From contig DAOTTV010000088.1 of NCBI GenBank assembly GCA_034437755.1, positions 1 through 31,317 of the forward strand: a DNA stretch of 31,317 nucleotides, written 5' to 3'. Below the pieces are notes generated by a model. It was not told the DNA's origin, did not search any database, and was given only the letters and a program-made list of their open reading frames with translations. The stretch is from JAUZRW01 sp034437755 (GTDB lineage: Bacteria > Chloroflexota > Anaerolineae > Aggregatilineales > Phototrophicaceae). Position 1 is the first letter of the stretch, and the number at the start of each line of letters is the position of its first letter. The position numbers and the translations under genes are program-made. Below are positions 24,079 to 30,330 of this stretch, one piece after another.

Positions 24079-25035
24079 TCAGCGCACGACTTCGTAGAGG
24101 TCGCTGGAAGTCGCGGTGTCGGTCAGGTCAACGCGCACTTCTTGACCGCCGTAGCCGCCATCCGTATCGTGGGCGCGGATGGTGATATACGGTGTGCCTG
24201 CCGGAATCGTGAGCATGCGCGTGGTGGTGAAGCTCGATGTCTCGCGCGGGCGGGTGACACGATAGGTATGCCGTTGGTCGCGGTCAGCTTCGAGTACGCG
24301 CCCGTTCGGCAAGACGAGATCCCAGCCATCGACATAGGCATCATCGGTGCTATCGTGTGCGATGGTGACCTTGACCACCCATTGCTCTTCGGTACTCGGG
24401 GGCGGTTCGGTATCCCCGATCAAGAAGGGCTGTACGGGGCCTTGCGCGTATTCACTATCGCTCGCTTCGAGTTCGGCGGCATCATCGACCTGATAGGCGC
24501 GGACGAAGGTGACGTTTGCATCGCCGGTCTGCGGTAAGATGTTGCGGAGGATGTTCGCCGGTGAGATGGCGGGAAAATAGATCGACGCGACGGCATACGA
24601 GCCAAAGATGAGGATGAGCAAGTTGAGAAGCACCAACTGCGGCTTCATCGGCTTGCGTTCTTTCGGCGCTTTGCCGAACAGCTTGCGGCGATAGCCCTCG
24701 TTCTCTTGACTCTTGAAGCGTGTCTTGGCTTGCCGCGACATCGCATCCCAATCAATCTGCACATCTTCCAGCACACCGACGAGATCGTTATAGGTGGCTT
24801 CGGCTTCGGTGTTGTGCGGGTTGATCTCCATGATTTTCGTCAGGTACGCCCGCAGTTCTTTCTTATTCTGAGCGAGCGATGCCCACCAGATCCACGCCAG
24901 TTCGTTGTGCGGGTCTTGCCGCAGGACGTTTTCGAGCAGGTCTTTGGCGCGTTCGTGTTCGCCTTTTTTGGCAACTTGGATGCCGAGTAGTAAGCGTTTT
25001 TCGTGTTGAATTTGAGCAAGTGTAATGTCAGACAT
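24079..25035 (-). CDS. TPR-like membrane protein with extracytoplasmic C-terminal domain
   Basis: This 318-aa protein has a cytoplasmic N-terminal half containing tetratricopeptide-like helices (about 12-85: KKGEHERAKDLLENVLRQDPHNELAW, then TKIMEINPHNTEAEATYNDL, quoted as pattern). A basic region and a single transmembrane span follow (about 134-155), then an outside beta-rich domain (about 170-318) of the kind found in proteins with C-terminal telokin/Ig-like folds. No enzyme motif is visible. TAGGAG lies 8 nt upstream of ATG 25035. It is the second gene after the pilin-like gene on the same strand (77-nt gap), so it may take part in assembling or anchoring that surface protein; this is inference. 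Confidence 0.8.
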   Translation of the reverse strand: MSDITLAQIQHEKRLLLGIQVAKKGEHERAKDLLENVLRQDPHNELAWIWWASLAQNKKELRAYLTKIMEINPHNTEAEATYNDLVGVLEDVQIDWDAMSRQAKTRFKSQENEGYRRKLFGKAPKERKPMKPQLVLLNLLILIFGSYAVASIYFPAISPANILRNILPQTGDANVTFVRAYQVDDAAELEASDSEYAQGPVQPFLIGDTEPPPSTEEQWVVKVTIAHDSTDDAYVDGWDLVLPNGRVLEADRDQRHTYRVTRPRETSSFTTTRMLTIPAGTPYITIRAHDTDGGYGGQEVRVDLTDTATSSDLYEVVR

Positions 25036-25071
25036 GAGGATGACTCCTATTCGCTAGCGCGTGCTTGAGGA

Positions 25072-25099
25072 GCCGCCCCCACTGTCAGCGGAGGGCGGC
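25072..25099 (-). terminator. GC-rich stem-loop between pilin-like and TPR genes
   Basis: GCCGCCC and GGGCGGC form a 7-bp stem with a 14-nt loop, just after the pilin-like gene's stop. No T-tract is present. It may reduce read-through or stabilise the pilin mRNA, as is common after highly expressed surface protein genes. Confidence 0.35.
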
Positions 25100-25112
25100 G
25101 CGACGAGGCGGA

Positions 25113-25775
25113 TTAGTTGACGCGGATGGTCGGATCCGTGTTCGCATCGCCAGCACGATCGATCGCGAGCAGTGCCAGTTCTTCGGCACGCGGGCCTAGG
25201 TGTTTCGTCTTGACGGGCTTATCGTCGATCAACAGCCAGATAGCCCCCTGAACGTCCATGATTTCGTAGCCGTTTTGTTGCCAGTTATAGTTCACCAACC
25301 AGTAAACCAGCGGCAGATTTTCAGGACGATCAACACTGCCACTCATGTTGTTGTAGTTCGGTGCATCGTAGGTCTTGCCGGGCTTGATGGCATTGCCATA
25401 ATCGACACACCAGGCGTTAAACGTGCCGTTCAGCGTACCATCGACAAATGCGTTGAGATAGCTCGCATCCGTGCCCAGTTCCACCACGAGGCTCGATGTC
25501 CCCATTTCCAGCACTTCTTCCTGACATTCCAGCGGATACTGGATCATGACGTGTTGCGCGTTGTTCTGGACGGGTTCCAGCACGGTGGTAGCGTAATGCG
25601 CGTTGGGGCCACCGGACTCGAGACAGCGCGAGACGACGTTCAGATTCTGGTTGATGGCAGAACTCACGCCCGTCAACAATAAGATGGCGAAAGTGCCGAT
25701 GAGGGTCAGCGTCGGCATGTATTCGATCACGCCTTGACCTTTTTCTAAATGAGACCATGTGAATGATTTGAACAT
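25113..25775 (-). CDS. Flp/Tad-type pilin-like protein with a thioester-like adhesion domain
   Basis: This 220-aa protein begins with a short basic leader and the exact Flp pilin processing pattern G-x4-EY (G13|QGVIEY), followed by a hydrophobic helix (about 20-40). That is the signature of Tad-secretion pilins and pseudopilins cut by a TadV/CpaA-type prepilin peptidase. The extracellular part (about 100-195) looks like a thioester domain (TED/TQXA). It has F-N-A-W-C123-V-D-Y-G followed by I-K-P-G-x-x-Y, a V-Y-W-L-V-N-Y-N helix, and V-Q176-G-A-I-W-L-L-I-D-D. Those are the Cys and Gln positions that in Gram-positive TEDs form an internal thioester able to bond covalently to host or surface ligands. 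GGGGAG lies 9 nt before ATG 25775. No other tad gene is visible in the window. The pilin leader is clear; the TED is a pattern-based call. Confidence 0.7.
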   Translation of the reverse strand: MFKSFTWSHLEKGQGVIEYMPTLTLIGTFAILLLTGVSSAINQNLNVVSRCLESGGPNAHYATTVLEPVQNNAQHVMIQYPLECQEEVLEMGTSSLVVELGTDASYLNAFVDGTLNGTFNAWCVDYGNAIKPGKTYDAPNYNNMSGSVDRPENLPLVYWLVNYNWQQNGYEIMDVQGAIWLLIDDKPVKTKHLGPRAEELALLAIDRAGDANTDPTIRVN

Positions 25776-25826
25776 TGTGTACTACTCCCCTGTTGCTATG
25801 AGATAATCAATGCGATAGATGATATT

Positions 25827-25849
25827 ACGAAACCATAATGTTTCGTCTG
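25827..25849 (-). promoter_or_regulatory. Operator-like palindrome upstream of the pilin-like gene
   Basis: ACGAAAC-CATAAT-GTTTCGT is a perfect inverted repeat with 7-bp arms (25827-25846), 52-74 nt upstream of the pilin start in AT-rich DNA. On the minus strand it begins CAGACGAAA, like the motif at 6094-6115 before a SpoIIAA-like gene. Confidence 0.45.
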
Positions 25850-25943
25850 ATTACATTTACATTTTACACAATTTTTGCAGGTTAGAAACGTAAGATTACG
25901 AATTTAGGACTAAATGACTACAGGGGCGTTATCTATGTATAGA

Positions 25944-26324
25944 TTACGACTTGTAATACGTATTTTGAGCGTGGATGAAGTGCAAGGATTCTTCGATTGT
26001 GCGGTGATTGCGCCATTTGCCACGACTGATGCGCGACGCAACGCTAGCGAAGTAATAGTGCATCGTATTGCTGGTGACCATCGTCGTCCACATCAGGTGC
26101 GGGTGCTGGTAATAAGGCTTCCAGATTTGCCCGATGCGCCGTAGCTCACGCGGGAAGCTGTGGACTTGACTGGTCTCAAAAATGATCGATATTTTCTGTG
26201 AATGTTGGTCAAGGATGGCGATCAGCTCGCTCGCTAGCGCGTCAATCTCTTCGATCGTAGCTCCCCCCACCAGTGTTACAAGCAGAATGTCATCGTCAAC
26301 CAACCAAGAGAGTTGCTGTTCCAT
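25944..26324 (-). CDS. SpoIIAA/STAS-like small protein
   Basis: This 126-aa soluble protein is related to the one at 5618-6013. It has a similar opening (SWLVDDDILLVTLVGG), an IIFETS central strand, an MVTSN strand, and a closing helix T-I-E-E-S-L-H-F-I. It matches the SpoIIAA-like fold of short regulatory or scaffold proteins, whose role here is unknown. ATG 26324 has only a weak upstream ribosome site; a TATAAT box about 20 nt upstream suggests a very short leader. It sits between the pilin-like gene and a phage head-tail connector gene on the other strand. Confidence 0.72.
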   Translation of the reverse strand: MEQQLSWLVDDDILLVTLVGGATIEEIDALASELIAILDQHSQKISIIFETSQVHSFPRELRRIGQIWKPYYQHPHLMWTTMVTSNTMHYYFASVASRISRGKWRNHRTIEESLHFIHAQNTYYKS

Positions 26325-26347
26325 GAGATGTTTTGCCTATTCGCCTG

Positions 26348-26379
26348 ATTATACGGTGTGATGGTGTGCATGATGCACA
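26348..26379 (-). promoter_or_regulatory. Promoter with overlapping palindrome for the SpoIIAA-like gene
   Basis: A perfect TATAAT on the minus strand (26353-26348) lies about 20 nt upstream of ATG 26324. The position expected for the -35 box is covered by the palindrome TGTGCAT-G-ATGCACA (26365-26379), so a regulator may replace or block normal -35 contact. The 132-bp gap also serves the divergent connector gene. Confidence 0.45.
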
Positions 26380-26456
26380 TTACGCATCCGATGCACTTAT
26401 ATCTTTATCTTACATTAGAAATCTCAAATCGTCAGAAAAATTAAGGAGAATATCAC

Positions 26457-27236
26457 ATGAACACCCTTGTAACGCTGTTTGCCCTACGGCAACACATCGG
26501 CTTAGCCGACGATGACACGCGCGACGATGCGCGTCTGCTGGCGGTGCTAGTGGCGGCGACCAACGCCATCGAAGCGCGCACGCGCCGCATCTACACGCCC
26601 TATCAAGCGACTTTAGCCCACAGCATCGACCCACGCCGCCCGCGCCACCTGAGCTTATACAAAGATTTGCTGAGCTTGCAGGGTATCGTCAACGGCGATG
26701 GCACATCACCCGCGCTGGCAGATGTGCAGGCCTTGCGCGATGGCACGCTTTATCTGCGGACGGGCGGGTTCGTCTATCGCGATACACCCCAGAATGCTGT
26801 ACAGGTGACGGGTATCTGGGGCTATCATCCCCAATGGGACGACGCGTGGGCGAGTACGGGTGACAGCGTGCAGGATGCTAGCCTGAGCGCGAGCGCGACC
26901 GCGATCACCGTCACTGCCGCCACCGCGCCGACTACACAAGGCACGCCGCGCTTTCAAGTCGGGCAATTGTTGCAGATCGAGGCGGAGTATCTGCGCGTGC
27001 TGGAAGTCGATGATGCGAGTAACACGCTGACTGTCGCGCGCGGGGTACGCGGCACGACCGCCCAGTCGCACGTCCAAGGGCAAGCGATTGCGGTCTATCA
27101 TCCGCCGGCGCGGGTGGCGATGCTGTGCCTGCAATGGGCGCACTGGTTATACAAAGTGCCGGACATGCCAGCGACTGGCTTGCCGACGCATTTGATCGAT
27201 ACGCTCGATAGCCTGCGCCGCATCCGTGCTAGCTGA
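26457..27236 (+). CDS. Phage gp6-like head-tail connector protein with inserted domain
   Basis: This 259-aa protein has an N-terminal helical part (LFALRQHIG, then ARLLAVLVAATNAIEARTRR) matching the start of gp6-like head-tail connectors, which join portal and tail in siphophages. The middle (about 135-220) is a beta domain with the phage-tail-type pattern LLQIEAEYLRVLEV, LTVARGVRGTTAQSH and a PPARV end. A C-terminal helix with LIDTLDSLRRIR completes the fold, so the connector appears to be split by the insert. AAGGAG lies 8 nt upstream of ATG 26457. It is flanked on both sides by minus-strand cellular genes, so it is an isolated phage gene in line with the capsid and tail genes. Confidence 0.75.
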   Translation: MNTLVTLFALRQHIGLADDDTRDDARLLAVLVAATNAIEARTRRIYTPYQATLAHSIDPRRPRHLSLYKDLLSLQGIVNGDGTSPALADVQALRDGTLYLRTGGFVYRDTPQNAVQVTGIWGYHPQWDDAWASTGDSVQDASLSASATAITVTAATAPTTQGTPRFQVGQLLQIEAEYLRVLEVDDASNTLTVARGVRGTTAQSHVQGQAIAVYHPPARVAMLCLQWAHWLYKVPDMPATGLPTHLIDTLDSLRRIRAS

Positions 27237-27250
27237 GCGACGTAGGACAG

Positions 27251-27280
27251 CCCCGCGCCGATATGTTTAATCGGGCGGGG
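27251..27280. terminator. Stem-loop between convergent connector and exported-protein genes
   Basis: CCCCGCGCCGAT and ATCGGGCGGGG can pair, with one mismatch, over about 11 bp around a short AT-rich loop. It sits midway in a 58-bp gap between two convergent stops. There is no T-tract, so confidence is low. Confidence 0.35.
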
Positions 27281-27294
27281 CGGCGGTGGGATGC

Positions 27295-28062
27295 TTACTC
27301 AAGCTCAAAGTAAATCGGCGTGTTTTCTTCAGCGTTGGGGAAGGGATAGAACACGAGCAGAAGGTCTCCATCGGCGGCGTTGACCGGAATCGGCACGCGC
27401 CCAACGCGATTGCGCCCCGGCAGGATGCTATAGAGCATCAAGTCTTCGATATAGACCAACTCGGCGGGGTACGGGTCTTCGGCAGACCCCTGTATCGCGA
27501 AGTTCAGCGTATCGATGATGCAATCATCACGGCTATCGAAGGGGCATTCAATCTCGACCGTCGCAATCACGTATTCCGTCTCGACGGGTGCTGCATCATC
27601 GTCGGCGCTCTCAGCATCGTCAGCGCCCTCACCGTCGCCGTCAGTATCGGTCGCGCCTGTGCCGAGATCAAGCTGAACTTCGGCAACTTCGGCATCAGCA
27701 TCGCGTTCTAGACCGAGTACGGTAACGGTGACCGAGGGGGTCTCGGCAGAGTAGCCGAAAGCATAAGGAGACTCAAGCGTTCCCGCACCGACATCGACCG
27801 TTGCTTCGGTATCGGTGGTGGTCTCGTTCGTCTCCTGCGGTTCACAGGCGGCGACCGCCGCAGTCAGTTCCACGACGAACACTTCCGCCGATTGGTACGC
27901 GCCCTCATCGCTCATATCATCGCGCGTGGTCGCATAATTCGAGTAAATCAAATCGACCGTGCGTTGCAACCCCGTGACCGAACAATCCGGTTCTTGGGCA
28001 TAAGGTACGCCCCACACGCCCAGCAACAAGAGGACGAGGAGCATCCAGCGACGTTTCATCAT
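27295..28062 (-). CDS. Secreted acidic protein of unknown function
   Basis: This 255-aa protein has a signal peptide (MMKRRWMLLVLLLLGVWGVPYAQ, cut near 23). An N-terminal helical part contains two cysteines (about C28, C75). A highly acidic Asp/Thr/Glu linker interrupts a beta-rich domain resembling DUF4352/telokin-like folds (SPYAFGYSAETPSVTVTVLGLE, quoted as a start, then YVIATVEIEC and LLLVFYPFP). The start is set at ATG 28062, where AAAGGA lies about 9 nt upstream; a reading from 28071 would need TTG. It sits in the middle of the otherwise plus-strand phage genes, which is unusual for a phage module. Function unknown. Confidence 0.75.
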   Translation of the reverse strand: MMKRRWMLLVLLLLGVWGVPYAQEPDCSVTGLQRTVDLIYSNYATTRDDMSDEGAYQSAEVFVVELTAAVAACEPQETNETTTDTEATVDVGAGTLESPYAFGYSAETPSVTVTVLGLERDADAEVAEVQLDLGTGATDTDGDGEGADDAESADDDAAPVETEYVIATVEIECPFDSRDDCIIDTLNFAIQGSAEDPYPAELVYIEDLMLYSILPGRNRVGRVPIPVNAADGDLLLVFYPFPNAEENTPIYFELE

Positions 28063-28131
28063 AGACAACAATCCTTTCGCATTGGCATCTCATACACATG
28101 ATAGGTGACCTAACATTTCACATGACAACTC

Positions 28132-28286
28132 AGGTAGAGTCTTCTTGTGGGGTTTCACCCCACGCCCCAGCAGGGGATGTGTCCCCTGCACCCCAGTTTT
28201 GCCGAACGCAAAGCGTTCGGCGGGTACAGGTTCAAAGGACGATCGTCCTTTGTGGGGGTTCGGGGGCAAAGCCCCTGAGTAGTTAC
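28132..28286 (+). repeat. Five-hairpin element flanked by an 18-bp direct repeat, ending in a MITE terminus
   Basis: CATTTCACATGACAACTC occurs at 28114-28131 and 28287-28304, bracketing this segment. Inside are five successive hairpins. They are GTGGGGT-TTC-ACCCCAC (28147-28163), GCAGGGGA/TCCCCTGC (28170-28189), GCCGAACGC-AAA-GCGTTCGGC (28201-28221), the palindrome CAAAGGACGATCGTCCTTTG (28233-28252) and GGGGC-AAA-GCCCC (28263-28275). The last 12 bases, CTGAGTAGTTAC, equal the MITE terminus. The tail genes start 46 nt downstream. Confidence 0.8.
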
Positions 28287-28332
28287 CATTTCACATGACA
28301 ACTCTAACATAGACCCATCAGGAGGACATCGC

Positions 28333-28794
28333 ATGTCAACACCTTTTAACAATGCCTTGACACAACTGGCGGCCTTACAGGTCGCGGGGGTCGATCAGCA
28401 TTATGCCATCGACCAACTGCCGCCGACGCTGGAACGGGCACAATTGCCGGCTCTGCTGGTTCTGCCACTGGATAACAACAACGACCGCCTATTCCAGCGC
28501 GTGGGCGGCGGCTTCGAGGCGCTGGCGTTCGCCAATGGCACGCGCTCGATCCGCTACACGGTGACGCACCTGCTGTTGATCGCACCGCAGGCGGGCGGCG
28601 CGGGCTTACGCGCCCACCTGCCACCCCTGATCACGACAATTGACGCGTACTTCGACGCGCTGAAGGACGATGTACGCCTGAATGACACGCTGCTCGAACC
28701 GACACAGGTCGATGTCGAACCCGGCATCTATACCTATGGTGAGGCGCGTTATATCGGGTGTGCCCTGCGCCACCTGTGGCACATTCAGCTATAA
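28333..28794 (+). CDS. Probable phage tail completion/terminator-type protein
   Basis: This 153-aa protein is a compact alpha/beta type resembling small tail-terminator or tail-completion proteins. It has an N-terminal helix FNNALTQLAAL, a strand PALLVLPLD, a strand-turn with RSIRYTVTHLLLIAP, a helix LPPLITTIDAYFDAL and a final YIGCALRHLWHIQL strand. Such proteins cap the tail tube and dock it to the head. The identification rests on layout (domain size, order between connector and tail hub) plus pattern, not on a unique motif. The AGGAGG ribosome site is close before ATG 28333. It is followed 15 nt later by the large tail gene, so the two are an operon. Confidence 0.6.
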   Translation: MSTPFNNALTQLAALQVAGVDQHYAIDQLPPTLERAQLPALLVLPLDNNNDRLFQRVGGGFEALAFANGTRSIRYTVTHLLLIAPQAGGAGLRAHLPPLITTIDAYFDALKDDVRLNDTLLEPTQVDVEPGIYTYGEARYIGCALRHLWHIQL

Positions 28795-28809
28795 CGAGGA
28801 GATTAAGCC

Positions 28810-30330
28810 ATGAGCATGAGCTATCAAGTGACAATCGACGTGAGCGACGACGAGAGCTACGGGCTGGATATCAGCGCCGATGTGCTGGCGATCGCGTGGC
28901 GGCTGGGCATGGCGCACCCCTACGCGCCGATCGCAGACCCAGCCGAGGCTGAGATTACGCTGGTGAACCGCGCCGGACAGCACAACAGTTACCCAACGGG
29001 CCAGCGCGTGCGTATCCAGAGCGTGCGCGCTGGCGGGTCGCCGGTGACACACTTCGTCGGCGCGATCGACCGCGTGCAACTGACGACCGGCTCATCTGCC
29101 GATCACCGCGCCGTGCTGACCTGCTATGGGCGCGCGCGCGAACTCGACCAGCAAGCGGTGACTCTGCCGCTGTTATTGAACATCAGCGCCGATGCCGCCC
29201 TACGCGCAATTATCGAGCGAGTGCGCCTGCGTTATCCGGCGCTGGCAGGCTACTGTATCATTGACGTGGCGGGCTATAACGATCTGGGCGCGACGCCGAT
29301 GATCTTCCCCGCCTTGCCGCTTTCGTTGGCGTTCGAGGCCGGTAAATCGACGTTTGCCTACGTTGGTGACGTGTGGACGACGACCACCAGCGCCTACGCG
29401 GCGATCCGCGATGTGGTCGCCAGCGAGGGCGGACGCTTCTTCTTCGACCGGACGGGACGCGCTGTTTTCTACAATCGGCATCATGCGTTCGTCGATACAC
29501 CGCAGACCTTGAGCATTGATGACGACGTGCTAGAACTCGGGTATGACTACGGCGCAGGGGTCATGACGCAGGTCGAAACGACGCTGACACCGCGTCGCAT
29601 CGGGGCGCAGAATCGCTTGCTGTGGCAGAGCGAAGACCCGATCGCCGTGCCACAGGACGTGACACAGGTGCTGACGGTGCGCTACAGCATCGATAATCGC
29701 ACCATCAGCGCGTTGAGCGTGCAAAACCCGCTGCCGTACATCCATTATCGCGCCAATACCCGTGCCGACGGTCAGGGCTTGGATGTGACGGACGCGCTGA
29801 GGGTCGCCCTGCGTGCCGAGTCGAACAGTCGCGGTGGCATGCTCGAACTCGACAACCCGACGCGCTTCAGTCAGGTCTATGTGACGCAGTTAGAGCTACG
29901 CGGCACGCCCCTGCTCAGCGATAACCCACTGACGATCACGGCACGCGATACCGTTGCCGAGACGTTTTACGGCGTGCGTCGTCAGCGATTGCGCCTACCC
30001 CTGCTCAGCGATAGTGCCGAGGCACAGGCGGCAGTCACGGATGCGCTCTTACAGCAGAGACAAGTGCGCGGGATCGTGCATCACGTGACGACCGATACGT
30101 ACACCCACGCGCACGCTGTACAAACGCTGACGTTGTTCGACCGCTTGCAGATCACCGAAGCGCACAGCGGGCACAGCGCCGATTATCGCATCATCGCTGA
30201 GGCGCACCAGGTACGCGCAGGCGGGGCACAGCATCGCGTGACGTGGACGCTAGAACCGGACGACAGCGCGGTCTTCATCGTGGTTGATACGTCGTGGGTC
30301 AACGGGGCACAGCGTCTACGCGCCCGTTAG
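28810..30330 (+). CDS. Phage tail/baseplate hub-like protein
   Basis: This 506-aa protein resembles siphophage/myophage tail hub (Tal or gpD-like) proteins. An N-terminal beta domain (about 1-105) has the AEITLVNRAGQHNSYPTGQRV-type (quoted in part) phage hub pattern and HFVGAIDRVQ. A middle region has IRDVVASEGGRFFFDRTGRAVFYNRHH (partial pattern), typical of tail proteins that read 'region of the residual domain'. The C-terminal beta region ends in DRLQITEAHSGHSADYRIIAEAHQ. These hubs form the tip of the tail. GAGGAG lies 8 nt upstream of ATG 28810. Its stop codon overlaps by three bases the stop of the convergent SH3b gene, so nothing further of the tail operon follows. Family call moderately secure. 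Confidence 0.7.
   Translation: MSMSYQVTIDVSDDESYGLDISADVLAIAWRLGMAHPYAPIADPAEAEITLVNRAGQHNSYPTGQRVRIQSVRAGGSPVTHFVGAIDRVQLTTGSSADHRAVLTCYGRARELDQQAVTLPLLLNISADAALRAIIERVRLRYPALAGYCIIDVAGYNDLGATPMIFPALPLSLAFEAGKSTFAYVGDVWTTTTSAYAAIRDVVASEGGRFFFDRTGRAVFYNRHHAFVDTPQTLSIDDDVLELGYDYGAGVMTQVETTLTPRRIGAQNRLLWQSEDPIAVPQDVTQVLTVRYSIDNRTISALSVQNPLPYIHYRANTRADGQGLDVTDALRVALRAESNSRGGMLELDNPTRFSQVYVTQLELRGTPLLSDNPLTITARDTVAETFYGVRRQRLRLPLLSDSAEAQAAVTDALLQQRQVRGIVHHVTTDTYTHAHAVQTLTLFDRLQITEAHSGHSADYRIIAEAHQVRAGGAQHRVTWTLEPDDSAVFIVVDTSWVNGAQRLRAR

Noticed and set aside
24034..24537. Open frame on + after the terminator at 24018-24050
   Set aside because: Overlaps the TPR protein gene antisense and has no ribosome site.
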